Source: JBBREP01 sp036501845
GTDB taxonomy: Bacteria > Actinomycetota > Acidimicrobiia > IMCC26256 > PALSA-610
Length of the DNA stretch: 51,426 nt
Direction of reading: 5' to 3'
Assembly: GCA_036501845.1 (NCBI GenBank)
Contig: DASXZO010000065.1
Coordinates: forward strand, 1 to 51,426
Position numbers and translations under genes: made by a program. The notes under the pieces were generated by a model. It was not told where the DNA came from. It saw only the letters and a list, made by a program, of their open reading frames with translations, and made no database searches. The first letter of the stretch is position 1, and the number at the start of each line of letters is the position of its first letter. This document shows positions 8,387 through 18,352 of the stretch, piece after piece.

Positions 8387-9510
8387 GCGACGCACCCGTG
8401 CAACTGGTGCGGGGCGACGACCCGATCCTGCGCGACGACGAGGTGGCGCGCCTCGCCGACGAGCTGCTGGCCGGTGAGCCGCGGCTCTACGCGCTCGAGG
8501 ATTTCACGATTGCCGGCCGGCGTCGCGCCGCCAGCGCGGTCGATGACGGCGACACCGAAGTCGACGACGATGCCGGTGGCGGTGAGGCGGCGCCGGTGTT
8601 CCGGCAGATCCTCACCGCGCTCGAGAGTCCGCCGTTCATGACCGCTCGGCGGGTGGTGGTGGTGCGCGATATCGGCGCGCTCTCGGCCGATCAGGCCGCG
8701 CTGCTTGCCGACTATGTGGCCGACCCGCTCGACGGTGTGTTCCTCGTGCTCGTGTACGGCGGTGGCCGTGTGGTCGCGGCGCTCGACAAGGCGTTGAAGG
8801 CCGCGGGCGCGCCGGTGCACGGTCCCACCTCCGAGAAGACCGACGACGTGCTCGGCGACGCGCTCACGCAGGCGCAACTTCGCGTGTCGGCCGATGCACG
8901 CCAGGCCGTGGTGGCGCACCTCGGCGACGATGCCGGCCGCGTGCCCGAGCTCGTCGCGCTGCTCGAATCCACGTTCGGCGCGGGCGCATCGCTCGACCGC
9001 GACGATGTGATGCCGTATCTGGGCGAGAGCGGCACGGTGGCTCCGTACGTGCTCACCAACGCCATCGACGCGGGCGACAGCGCCACCGCACTCGAAACCT
9101 TGCAGCGTCTCCTGCGCGCCACGAGCGCGCGCAACCCGCGCCCGCAGCATCCGTTGCAGGTGATGGGCATGCTGAACCGTCACTACGAGAGCCTGTTGCG
9201 CCTCGACGCGCCCGACGTGACCGGCAAGCAGGTCGCGGCGCGGGTGCTCGGTATCAAGGAGTACCCGGCCGGGCTACGCCTCGCGGCCAGTCAACGGCTG
9301 GGCACTCGCGGGCTCACCGAGGCGATCGGGCACCTCGCGCAGGCCGACCTCGACCTGCGCGGTGGTATCGCGGGGCGCCGCGCGCTCCCGTCGGAAACGG
9401 TGGTGGAGCTGCTGGTGGCGCGCCTCGCCGCGCTCGCACGGCGTTCGGGCGCGTCAGGAACGGTGCGTCCGTCGGGTTCGGGCCGCCGGCCGGCGAACCG
9501 GCGGGGCTGA
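8383..9510 (+). CDS. holA: DNA polymerase III delta subunit
   Basis: Clamp-loader subunit that opens the beta clamp, 375 residues. The N-terminal segment LVRGDDPILRDDEVARLADEL and the region PPFMTARRVVVVRDIGALSA match the AAA+ fold of HolA, which lacks a working Walker motif. The C-terminal collar domain contains HPLQVMGMLNRHYESLL, typical of the family. An acidic loop (DDGDTEVDDDAGG, about residues 49-61) is inserted in the first domain. The start GTG overlaps the preceding stop (GTGA, 8383-8386), so translation is probably coupled. The rpsT gene follows on the opposite strand, as in other actinobacteria. Confidence 0.93.
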   Translation: MSDAPVQLVRGDDPILRDDEVARLADELLAGEPRLYALEDFTIAGRRRAASAVDDGDTEVDDDAGGGEAAPVFRQILTALESPPFMTARRVVVVRDIGALSADQAALLADYVADPLDGVFLVLVYGGGRVVAALDKALKAAGAPVHGPTSEKTDDVLGDALTQAQLRVSADARQAVVAHLGDDAGRVPELVALLESTFGAGASLDRDDVMPYLGESGTVAPYVLTNAIDAGDSATALETLQRLLRATSARNPRPQHPLQVMGMLNRHYESLLRLDAPDVTGKQVAARVLGIKEYPAGLRLAASQRLGTRGLTEAIGHLAQADLDLRGGIAGRRALPSETVVELLVARLAALARRSGASGTVRPSGSGRRPANRRG

Positions 9511-9526
9511 TCGAGCCGCGTACGGC

Positions 9527-9796
9527 TCAGGCGGAGGCGGAAGCCTTGCCCGCGGCCTTCATCAAGCGCGACGTGCGCCGTGCGGCCTGGCGCTTGTGCA
9601 GCACACCCTTGCTCGCAGCCTTGTTCAGGCGGCGCTGCGCGGTCTGCACGAGCGCGTCGGAACCGTCGGCGCCGGTATCGACCGCGGTGCGCGCGGCCTT
9701 CACCCGGGTCTTCAGCTCGGAGCGGACGCCCTTGTTGCGCAGCCGGCGCCGTTCGTTGGTGAGGTTGCGCTTTTTCTGTGACTTGATGTTCGCCAT
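9527..9796 (-). CDS. rpsT: 30S ribosomal protein S20
   Basis: Small basic ribosomal protein of 89 residues that binds the 5' domain of 16S rRNA. It begins MANIKSQKKRNLTNERRR, the classic S20 start, and continues with VRSELKTRVKAARTAV and NKAASKGVLHKRQAARRTS. ATG 9796 is preceded by AAGG on the reverse strand. A longer open frame reaching 9904 is not part of the protein. The gene converges on holA with a 16-base gap and has its own promoter region between 9797 and 9921, shared with the divergent nucleoside hydrolase. Confidence 0.98.
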   Translation of the reverse strand: MANIKSQKKRNLTNERRRLRNKGVRSELKTRVKAARTAVDTGADGSDALVQTAQRRLNKAASKGVLHKRQAARRTSRLMKAAGKASASA

Positions 9797-9921
9797 GAGA
9801 CCTTCGTTCGCGGAGCCGTGACAACGTAGCAGGACGCCCGCCCTCACCCCGTAGCGCCCCGTTGTCCCACCACGATGGCGATTTCGACATCCTCGTGGGA
9901 CCACGGGGTCAGAATGAGCGG

Positions 9922-10854
9922 GTGACGGTGCCGGTGGTGCTCGATTGCGATCCCGGCCATGACGACGCGGTTGCCATCGCGGTCGCGGCGCACCGGGCCC
10001 AGCTCGTCGGCATCACGACGGTGGCCGGAAATGTGGGGCTCGGCTACACCACGCACAACGCGCTCGCGCTGGTGCAGCTGCTCGACCTCGACGTGCCTGT
10101 GCACGCAGGTGCGGCTGCGCCCCTCGCTGCGGTCGGCCCGGCGCCGCGCCATGCCGAGCACGTGCACGGCGAGACCGGGTTGGCGGGTGCGGTGCTGCCC
10201 GACGTCACTCGCACGGTCGATTCCGACGATGCGGTCGGCTATCTCGTCGAAGTGAGCAAGTCGGTGCCGGGCGTGTGGATCGTCGCGACCGGGCCGCTCA
10301 CCAACGTGGCCCTCGCGCTCGAACGCGATCCCGGGCTCGCACAGCGCATCGCCGGCATCTCGATCATGGGCGGCGGCACGTTCGGCAACGTGACCGCCGC
10401 GGCCGAGTTCAACATCAACTTCGATCCCGAGGCCGCCGACGTGGTGCTGCGTTGCGGCTCGCAGCGCATCCTGATGTGCGGACTCGACCTCACGCACCAG
10501 TTCAACGTCGACGACGCGCTCGTCACAGCCCTGCGCAACCTCGGCAACGGCTTCGGGCCCTTCTGCGCGGGCTTCCTTGCCGCCTACCTCGAGAACGTCC
10601 GCGCGCTCACGAAACGGCGCGACGTCGCGGCGCTTCACGATCCTTGCGCGGTGCTCGCGGTGACCGACCCCGAGCTGTTCGCGGGCACGCGCGTTCCGGT
10701 GGCGATCGAGACCAAAGGCGAGCACACACGTGGGATGACCCTCGTCGATCGGCGCAGCTGGGCTCGCGGGCACGGCAACGTGGAGTGGGCCGAGCACATC
10801 GACGCCGCGCCCGCGTTCGAGGTGGTCACGGCCGCGATCGCGGCTGCTCCCTGA
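9922..10854 (+). CDS. Nucleoside hydrolase (IUNH family)
   Basis: Hydrolyses the N-glycosidic bond of nucleosides to give base and ribose, 310 residues. The calcium and ribose-binding motif DCDPGHDDA is near the N-terminus, and ATGPLTNVALAL and SIMGGGTFGNVT are further family blocks; AAEFNINFDPEAADVV supplies the ribose-binding Asn and Asp. GTG 9922 places the Asp cluster at residues 7-14, the usual position; the frame also opens upstream at 9862 without a conserved sequence. The 3' end overlaps the ribokinase gene on the opposite strand by 29 bases. Specificity (pyrimidine, purine or mixed) cannot be told. Confidence 0.92.
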   Translation: MTVPVVLDCDPGHDDAVAIAVAAHRAQLVGITTVAGNVGLGYTTHNALALVQLLDLDVPVHAGAAAPLAAVGPAPRHAEHVHGETGLAGAVLPDVTRTVDSDDAVGYLVEVSKSVPGVWIVATGPLTNVALALERDPGLAQRIAGISIMGGGTFGNVTAAAEFNINFDPEAADVVLRCGSQRILMCGLDLTHQFNVDDALVTALRNLGNGFGPFCAGFLAAYLENVRALTKRRDVAALHDPCAVLAVTDPELFAGTRVPVAIETKGEHTRGMTLVDRRSWARGHGNVEWAEHIDAAPAFEVVTAAIAAAP

Positions 10855-11710
10855 GGAGCGCTTCGATCTCGGCAACTGTCGGCTGCGCAGCTCGCGCGCC
10901 GAGGGCGCGGCACGCAAGCGCGCCTGCCGCGCACGCGAACACGAGATCGCGCCGCAGCGCGAAGGCGGCGCAGAAGGCGTCGCCCGCGCCGGTGCTGTCG
11001 ACCGCATCGATGTCGAAACCGTCGGCGCGCACCACGCCCGATGCGTCGAAGCACGACGCGCCGCTGCGACCGTGTGTGACCACCACCGATTGCGCGCCGA
11101 GCCCGAGCAGCGCTCCGGGTCCGCCGTAGGCGTCGGCCTCGAGATCGTTCACGATCACCACGTCGCTGTTCTCGATCGCAACGTGCGACGACGGGAGGCC
11201 GGTCTCGGCCGGTGAGGGGTTGCAGATCGTGGCGATGCCGAACGTTCGGGCGGCTTCCAACGCGCCGGCGGCGCGCGCCGAGCCGATCTCGTAGCCGGTG
11301 AGCAGCACGTCGGGACGCGACGCAGGCAGTTGGAGCACGAGACGGATGGCGTCGACCTCCACCCTGTGGTTCGCGCCCGGCGCCACCGTGATCGTGTTCT
11401 CGCCCGTGTCGGCCACGTTGATCAATGCCACGCCGGTGGCGCACGCTGGCATCACCACCAGCGCCGAGCAGTCGACCCCCGACGCCGCGAGGTCGGCGCG
11501 CGCCGCCGCACCGAGATCGTCGTCGCCGACCGCGCCCACGAACGTCACGTCGGCACCGAGGCGCGCCGCGGCCGCGGCCTGGTTCGCGCCCTTGCCACCG
11601 AAGCTGCGCACCAGCTCGCCGTCGCCGACCGTCTCGCCCGTCGCGGGCAGCCGCGACCCGTGCCAGACGAAGTCGACGTTGATCGACCCCACGACTGCCA
11701 GCCGCGTCAC
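10826..11710 (-). CDS. rbsK: Ribokinase (PfkB family)
   Basis: Phosphorylates ribose at O5, 294 residues. It starts VTRLAVVGSINVDFV and contains the first PfkB signature GGKGANQAAAAARLG and the second one DSTGAGDAFCAAFAL, in which the Asp of GAGD is the catalytic base. The ATP-binding segment VVVTHGRSGA precedes it. GTG 11710 is the natural start; upstream open frame has no family similarity. The gene is convergent with the nucleoside hydrolase, whose product ribose is its substrate, so the two form a likely salvage pair. Other PfkB sugar kinases are possible, but the N-terminus fits ribokinase best. Confidence 0.9.
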   Translation of the reverse strand: MTRLAVVGSINVDFVWHGSRLPATGETVGDGELVRSFGGKGANQAAAAARLGADVTFVGAVGDDDLGAAARADLAASGVDCSALVVMPACATGVALINVADTGENTITVAPGANHRVEVDAIRLVLQLPASRPDVLLTGYEIGSARAAGALEAARTFGIATICNPSPAETGLPSSHVAIENSDVVIVNDLEADAYGGPGALLGLGAQSVVVTHGRSGASCFDASGVVRADGFDIDAVDSTGAGDAFCAAFALRRDLVFACAAGALACRALGARAAQPTVAEIEALLREQPRSRP

Positions 11711-11770
11711 GGGCTGACAGTAGGTGAGGCCGTACCCTGAGTGGTCCGTTTCACCACCCCAGGCAGGTTC

Positions 11771-13555
<1,785 letters not shown>

Positions 13556-13571
13556 CGCCAGCTCGCGCCGG

Positions 13572-13608
13572 GCGTCGTAAGGCGTCGAATAGCGACGCTC
13601 TACGACGC
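13572..13608. terminator. 37-base palindrome between convergent lepA and ribosomal protection gene (copy 1)
   Basis: Half-site GCGTCGTAAGGCGTCGA (13572-13588), loop ata, then the matching half ending TACGACGC at 13608. The outer 8 and inner 6 base pairs are perfect, with two weak positions between. Outside it, G and C pairs extend it by 2 more (13570-13610). It contains the stop codon of the minus-strand gene. There is no U-run on either side. It probably acts as a bidirectional terminator or RNA-end stabiliser; related copies are at 15546 and 38496. Confidence 0.7.
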
Positions 13609-15438
13609 CCCTCGTATCGGGTCGAAGCCGGCGAGTTCGGCTTCCACTACTGCTTCGCCGCTGGTGAGTCCGGGCAGGAGCGCCCGCAGGCGTTGGACCT
13701 CTGCCGCGGGCAGGGTGGTGGCGACCACCGACAGGTCGCCTTGCACTGCCGGCGCGTCGATCGCGACACCGAGCCGCGACAGCGCGGCGATCACGGCGCC
13801 GAGCGATTCTGACGGTGTCTCGACTCGTACGCGCATCACCGGCTCGCACACCACCGTGCCGGCGCGTGTCAACGCGGCCTTGATGATGCGCGGTGTGAGC
13901 TTGCGGAAGTCGGCCGCGCTGGTGCGCGGCGTCGGTCGCGTCGGTTTATGCGGCCCGTCGCCCACGTAGTAGCCGCAATCGGTCATCGTCACCACGCAGT
14001 CGTGCACCTCCCAGCCGTGCAGACCCGCGGCCAGCGCACCGCGCACGTGCTCGGTCATGTGCTCGACGAAGCGGTCATGGGTTCGGTAGATGTACGTGGG
14101 CACCGTGCGGGTGTCGACGTCGAGCCGGAACGCGATGCCCGATCCCGAGGGCGCCGGCTCGATCCGCAGGCCGATCGTCGCCGAATACGGATTCGCATCG
14201 TCCTGCAGCAACTCGATGGCTGCGCCGGTGCGGACTGGACGTTCGATGTACACGACCGTTGTGGGGCGGAACGTCACGGCGATGCCGAAGTCGCTGGCGA
14301 GGGTTGCGGCGATCACCTCCTTCTGCACCTCGCCGTACAACGACACCCGGATCTCGTGGTGCGCGTCGTCCTGGCGCACGTTGATCAGTGGATCCTGTTC
14401 GGCGAGCTGCGCGAGCGCGACGCGTAGCGCGCCGGCGTCGGCGACATCTGCGGGCGCGACCACGGTCTCCAGCGCCGGCGCCGCGAATTGATGCTCGGCG
14501 TATGGCTGGCTCGCGCCGCCCACTGCATCGCCGAGGCGGATGTCGGCGAGTCCGACGACCTTGCCGATATGTCCGGCGGAGAGCGAGCGGGCGCGCGCCG
14601 ACGCGCCGTGTGCGAACACGTCGATCGACGTGACCTTGCCCTTGCCGCCGGTGCCGAACTGCGTGCGATCGCGCACGTGGAGTGCGCCCGAGAACATGCG
14701 CACGTAGGCGATGCGCTCGCCCGCCCGACCTCGCTCGATCTTGAACACGCGACCGGCAGCCGGCTCGCTGGCGCTGCTGTCGGTGTCGTCGCCGGTGGGC
14801 AACAGCGTGACCAGCGCGCTGAGCAACGGCGCGATGCCGGCGCCGGTGATCGCCGAGCCGAAGAACACGGGATACACACGCCCACCTTCGATCTGCGAGC
14901 GATCGACGGCGACACCGGCGTCGAACGCAACGAACTCGGCCGCACGAGTGCCGAGACCGCGCGTCGTTCCCATGGCCACGATGTCGGGCGTGAGGCGTCG
15001 CACGACCGCTTGCAACACACGTTCCTCGTCGGCGCCGGCGCGATCGATCTTGTTGACGAAGATCAACGTGGGCACCTGCAGGCGTTGCAATGCGCGCAGG
15101 AGCAGGCGCGTCTGCGGTTGCACACCTTCCACGGCCGAGATCACGAGGATCGCGCCGTCGAGCACACTCAGTGCCCGCTCGACTTCGGCGATGAAGTCGG
15201 GATGGCCCGGCGTGTCGATCAGGTTGACGGCCACGTCGTCGACCACGAACGACACGACCGCCGACTTGATCGTGATGCCGCGCTGCCGTTCCAGATCGAG
15301 CGAGTCGGTCTGCGTGGTGCCCGCGTCGACGCTGCCGACCGCGTCGATGACGCCCGCGGTGTAGAGGAGTCGCTCGGTGAGTGTGGTCTTACCGGCGTCT
15401 ACATGCGCCAGGATTCCGAGATTCAGCGTGCGTGACAA
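13600..15438 (-). CDS. Tet(M)/OtrA-type ribosomal protection GTPase
   Basis: EF-G-like GTPase of 612 residues that would bind the ribosome and dislodge tetracycline-type inhibitors. It starts MSRTLNLGILAHVDAGKTT (G1), with RQRGITIKSA, DTPGHPDF and FVNKIDRAG as the other G motifs. The C-terminal domain IV loop TPRTSAADFRKLTP aligns with the Tet(M) loop containing STPADF, which reaches the drug site, so the protection architecture is retained. The start is TTG 15438, with GGAGGG at 15447-15452 eight bases upstream; an ATG at 15445 is out of frame. A 35-codon leader ORF overlaps the start. Length is slightly under Tet(M) (639). Resistance activity is an inference from family. Confidence 0.88.
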   Translation of the reverse strand: MSRTLNLGILAHVDAGKTTLTERLLYTAGVIDAVGSVDAGTTQTDSLDLERQRGITIKSAVVSFVVDDVAVNLIDTPGHPDFIAEVERALSVLDGAILVISAVEGVQPQTRLLLRALQRLQVPTLIFVNKIDRAGADEERVLQAVVRRLTPDIVAMGTTRGLGTRAAEFVAFDAGVAVDRSQIEGGRVYPVFFGSAITGAGIAPLLSALVTLLPTGDDTDSSASEPAAGRVFKIERGRAGERIAYVRMFSGALHVRDRTQFGTGGKGKVTSIDVFAHGASARARSLSAGHIGKVVGLADIRLGDAVGGASQPYAEHQFAAPALETVVAPADVADAGALRVALAQLAEQDPLINVRQDDAHHEIRVSLYGEVQKEVIAATLASDFGIAVTFRPTTVVYIERPVRTGAAIELLQDDANPYSATIGLRIEPAPSGSGIAFRLDVDTRTVPTYIYRTHDRFVEHMTEHVRGALAAGLHGWEVHDCVVTMTDCGYYVGDGPHKPTRPTPRTSAADFRKLTPRIIKAALTRAGTVVCEPVMRVRVETPSESLGAVIAALSRLGVAIDAPAVQGDLSVVATTLPAAEVQRLRALLPGLTSGEAVVEAELAGFDPIRGAS

Positions 15439-15496
15439 ACCCCATGCCCTCCGAAGTGAACGTGCTCTTCGTGCTGAACATGGATGTCTGGCGCAT
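15389..15496 (-). CDS. Possible leader peptide (35 aa) overlapping the ribosomal protection gene start
   Basis: On the reverse strand, GAGGAGG (15507-15501) lies 4 bases before ATG 15496, a stronger ribosome-binding site than that of the main gene. The frame runs MRQTSMFSTKSTFTSEGMGF and then VTHAESRNPGACRRR to a TAA at 15391-15389. It passes across the Shine-Dalgarno (GGAGGG) and TTG start of the protection gene in another frame and ends 50 bases inside it. The stem GGCG-AGATG-CGCC would hold its own start codon in a small hairpin. Antibiotic-resistance genes acting on the ribosome are often controlled by such leaders; that role is inferred here. Confidence 0.5.
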   Translation of the reverse strand: MRQTSMFSTKSTFTSEGMGFVTHAESRNPGACRRR

Positions 15497-15545
15497 CTCG
15501 CCTCCTCGGCCTCTGGGCGTCGCCAACAAGTATTCCACCCACCGG

Positions 15546-15582
15546 GCGTCGTAGGACTTCGATTATCGACGTCCTACGACGC
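15546..15582. terminator. 37-base palindrome (copy 2), 3' of acyl-CoA dehydrogenase gene
   Basis: Half-site GCGTCGTAGGACTTCGA (15546-15562), loop tta, then the matching half to 15582. Sixteen of 17 base pairs are perfect (one t/c mismatch). It lies 2 bases beyond the stop of the minus-strand acyl-CoA dehydrogenase gene and upstream of the ribosomal protection gene, so it probably ends the dehydrogenase transcript. Same architecture as the copies at 13572 and 38496. Confidence 0.72.
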
Positions 15583-15584
15583 TC

Positions 15585-16721
15585 CTACATCTTGGGGAGG
15601 CCGAGGACTCGTTCGCCCAGGATGTTGCGCTGGACTTCGCTCGTGCCGCCGCCGATGGTGAGGGCAGGGGAGTAGAGGAAGCCGTAGGCCCACATGTCGG
15701 GCGCGCTGCCGCACGGCGACCAGTGGGCGAGCAGGCCGTCGGTACCGGCGAGCTCCAATGCCGCGCGCATCACGTGCTGGCCGTGCGGATCGGACAGCGC
15801 CTTGCGCACCGATGCTTCGGGGCCGGGTTCGCGGCCCGAGAGACGGGCGAGCAATGTGCGCATCCGCACGAGCTCGAGGATGCGCGCCTCGATGAACAAC
15901 CGAGCGAGCATCTGGCGTTGCGCGGCGTCGGTGGTGCCGCCCGCGCGCCGCACCAGGTCGAGCACGTCGTGCGCGGTCGGCCCGCGACCCCACAACGCGC
16001 CCTCACCCGACAGTGAGACGCGCTCGTTGGCGAGCGTCACCTTGGCCAGCCGCCAGCCGTCGTGCACCTCGCCGACCACGTTCGCAGCCGGCACGCGCAC
16101 GCCGTCGAGGAACACTTCGTTGAACTCGTGCGTGCCGGTCATCTGCACGAGCGGTTGCACGGTCACCCCGGGCGACTGCATGTCGAGCACGAAGTAGGTG
16201 ATCGACTCCTGGTCGCTCACACCGGGCTCGTTGCGGGTGCGGGCAAGCAGGATCCCCCAACGCGACACGTGCGCGAGCGTGGTCCACACCTTCTGCCCCT
16301 GCACCACGAACTCGTCGCCGTCGCGGGTGGCGGTGGTGCGGAGCGAGGCCAGATCGCTGCCCGCGCTGGGCTCCGAGAAGAGCTGGCACCACAGCTCCCG
16401 CCCGTCGAGCAGGGCTGGGAGCCAGCGCGCCTGCTGCTCGGCGCTGCCCGCGGCGAGCAAGGTGGGCCCGGCCCAGCCGATCCCGATCGGATTCAGCGGC
16501 CGCGGCGCCCCCGCCGAGCGCAGGGCATCGTCGATGGCGAGCTGCTCCCACGGCGAGGCGTCGAGGCCCCACGGACGAGGCCAATGCGGCGCCGAGTAGC
16601 CGGCCTGGGCCAGCCGGGCGACCGCGTCGGGCGCGAAGCCGCCACCCTCGGTGAGATCGGCCAGCACGGCCTCGGCGGCCCGGCGGGCCGCGATCGCCTC
16701 GGGCGGCCAATCGAGGTCCAC
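15585..16721 (-). CDS. Acyl-CoA dehydrogenase family protein
   Basis: FAD enzyme of about 378 residues that would introduce a 2,3-double bond in an acyl-CoA. Blocks seen: CQLFSEPSAGSDLASLRTTA (flavin and substrate contact), VQGQKVWTTLAHVSRW, the beta-domain segment FNEVFLDGVRVPAANVVGE, and the C-terminal FAD-contact IGGGTSEVQRNILGERVLGL. The start is uncertain: GTG 16721 lies 7 bases after a TACGGT box (reverse of 16729-16734) and fits a leaderless mRNA; GTG 16730 is in frame 3 codons earlier. It stands alone, divergent from the ECF sigma gene, so the substrate class (fatty acid, steroid side chain) is open. Confidence 0.92.
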   Translation of the reverse strand: MDLDWPPEAIAARRAAEAVLADLTEGGGFAPDAVARLAQAGYSAPHWPRPWGLDASPWEQLAIDDALRSAGAPRPLNPIGIGWAGPTLLAAGSAEQQARWLPALLDGRELWCQLFSEPSAGSDLASLRTTATRDGDEFVVQGQKVWTTLAHVSRWGILLARTRNEPGVSDQESITYFVLDMQSPGVTVQPLVQMTGTHEFNEVFLDGVRVPAANVVGEVHDGWRLAKVTLANERVSLSGEGALWGRGPTAHDVLDLVRRAGGTTDAAQRQMLARLFIEARILELVRMRTLLARLSGREPGPEASVRKALSDPHGQHVMRAALELAGTDGLLAHWSPCGSAPDMWAYGFLYSPALTIGGGTSEVQRNILGERVLGLPKM

Positions 16722-16820
16722 GCCTCGCACCGTACAAGAACGGCCACACTGGTCACTCCGATTGCCCAACTCGAACCGGGCCGCCATCCAAGGTGGGGTC
16801 CGGCTCCGAACAGCGCTCGA

Positions 16821-17435
16821 GTGAACGATCTCACGCGCCCTCCCGAGCCCGATCAGGGCGGCCCGGCCGCGGCCGGCGCGCGGAGTGAAGACGTACGCCT
16901 CGTGCAGGGCGTGCTCCGGCGCGATCAGGAGGCGCTCGGCGAGATCTACGGGATCCATGCCGACGCCTGTTTCGGGCTCGCCCGGCGCGTCCTGGGCGAA
17001 CGGACGCTTGCCGAGGAGATCGTTCAAGAGGTGTTCGTGCGGCTCTGGAATGCCGCCGATCGCTTCGACGCCGAGCGCGGCAGCCTGCGCGCCTACTTGC
17101 TCGCGCAGGTGCACGGGCGCAGCGTCGACCTGCTTCGAGCCGAGACCGCGCGCCGCAACCGCGAAGAACGCGACGCGCGCCGCAGCGTCGAGGTGCCGCA
17201 AGAGTTCGAGCGCGAGGTGATCGACCTGGCGCAGGCCGAGGCGGTGCGCGACGCGCTCGCCACCCTGTCGCAGGGCGAACGCGAGGCAATCGAGCTCGCG
17301 TACTTCGGAGGGCACAGCTACCGCGAGGTCGCGCTGCTCCTCGAGCAACCGGAAGGAACCGTCAAGAGTCGTATTCGAGCCGGGCTGCTGAGGCTCCGAG
17401 CGGCGCTCATCGATGCGGGATACAGCACGCTATGA
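16821..17435 (+). CDS. ECF-type RNA polymerase sigma factor
   Basis: Alternative sigma factor of 204 residues. Region 2 covers YGIHADACFGLARRVLGERT and AEEIVQEVFVRLWNAADRF, with RGSLRAYLLAQVHGRSVDLL; region 4 is LSQGEREAIELAYFGGHSYR and the helix-turn-helix VALLLEQPEGTVKSRIRAGL. Start GTG 16821 begins just before the first similarity; the frame runs far upstream antisense to the dehydrogenase gene. It overlaps the anti-sigma gene by 4 bases (ATGA, 17432-17435). It resembles the SigK group, which partners RskA-like membrane proteins. Target promoters are unknown. Confidence 0.93.
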   Translation: MNDLTRPPEPDQGGPAAAGARSEDVRLVQGVLRRDQEALGEIYGIHADACFGLARRVLGERTLAEEIVQEVFVRLWNAADRFDAERGSLRAYLLAQVHGRSVDLLRAETARRNREERDARRSVEVPQEFEREVIDLAQAEAVRDALATLSQGEREAIELAYFGGHSYREVALLLEQPEGTVKSRIRAGLLRLRAALIDAGYSTL

Positions 17436-18187
17436 ACGCGAACAGTCGACCCGAACTCGACGAGCTTCTCGGTGCGTACGCGCTCGACGCGATCGAGCCC
17501 GTCGAGCGATTCGAGATGGAGCAATACCTCCACGACAACGTGAACGCGCGCCAAGAAGTGGACGAACTCCGCGAGACCGCGGCACTCCTCGCGCTGTTGC
17601 AGGTGCAGCGCGAGCCGATCGACGAGCATGTGTGGGACGACATCCAGTCGGCGATCCACGAACCCGCGCCCTCTGTCGCGCCGGCCGAGGTGGTGCCGTT
17701 GCACGACGCGACGCGCGACCAGTTGCGATCCGAGCGACGGCGCCGCGCCGTGCCGCTCCCGGTCGCGGCGTTGCTCGTGGCCGCGGCGGCGATCGCGATC
17801 GTGCTGCTCGCGGCGCGGCACAACACCACGCCGGCGCACAGCGTGGCCGCGCAGTTCAACCAGGTGGTGTCGCACGGCGGTTCGCAGACTGCGATCGTGG
17901 GCAAGAACGGCACGCTTGCCCATGTCGTGCGGGCCAACGACGGCAGCGGCTTCCTGCGCGTCGACCACATGCCGGCTCTGCCGCAGGGTCACGTGTACCA
18001 ACTCTGGGTGATCTCGCCGGGCAGGACCGCGCCGATCTCCGCCGGCGTGCTCGGCCGCAATCCGCACGCCTATTCGAGCTTCCTGTTCCAGGGGAAGATC
18101 GAGGCCTACGCGCTGAGCGTCGAGAAGGCGCCTGGTGCCACGACTCCGTCGACACCGATCGGCGAAGGCGCCGCGCCCGTGGCGTGA
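17432..18187 (+). CDS. RskA-like membrane anti-sigma factor
   Basis: Single-pass membrane protein of 251 residues that should hold the upstream sigma factor inactive. The N-terminal domain (ELDELLGAYALDAIEPVERF) is the anti-sigma helical part; no HxxxCxxC zinc motif is present, so it belongs to the non-zinc type. A membrane helix spans about residues 109-128 (VPLPVAALLVAAAAIAIVLL). The extracytoplasmic part (SQTAIVGKNGTLAHVVRAND, LPQGHVYQLWVI) matches the RskA C-terminal domain. The ATGA overlap with the sigma gene indicates translational coupling, the usual way to keep the pair in balance. Confidence 0.92.
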   Translation: MNANSRPELDELLGAYALDAIEPVERFEMEQYLHDNVNARQEVDELRETAALLALLQVQREPIDEHVWDDIQSAIHEPAPSVAPAEVVPLHDATRDQLRSERRRRAVPLPVAALLVAAAAIAIVLLAARHNTTPAHSVAAQFNQVVSHGGSQTAIVGKNGTLAHVVRANDGSGFLRVDHMPALPQGHVYQLWVISPGRTAPISAGVLGRNPHAYSSFLFQGKIEAYALSVEKAPGATTPSTPIGEGAAPVA

Positions 18188-18352
18188 GGTCACGTACGGG
18201 CGGCCACGGGCGTGGCGCCCGCACTCCATCGTGCGTCAGAGGTTTGTGCTGAGGCAGATGAATGGCGCCGCAACCGGCCGAGGCCACCTGGCGTGGCGGC
18301 ACGGCCACAAATACACTGACCGCTTGGTGGCGTGCCACGAGGGGCGGGTGTT
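18188..18352 (+). promoter_or_regulatory. Spacer with hairpin and -10 box before the beta-helix gene
   Basis: A hairpin GCCACG-GG-CGTGGC (18203-18216) follows the anti-sigma stop and may end that transcript. TACACT at 18312-18317 is a plausible -10 box placing the start near 18324; no good -35 was seen. GAGGGG near 18339-18344 is the ribosome-binding site for GTG 18353. Confidence 0.45.

Noticed and set aside
15443..15445. ATG as start of the ribosomal protection gene
   Set aside because: Out of frame with the GTPase and only 1 base from the Shine-Dalgarno sequence; TTG 15438 is in frame with proper spacing.
13600..17435. Acquired resistance island around the ribosomal protection gene
   Set aside because: No transposase, integrase, direct repeats or composition shift; neighbours are ordinary chromosomal genes.
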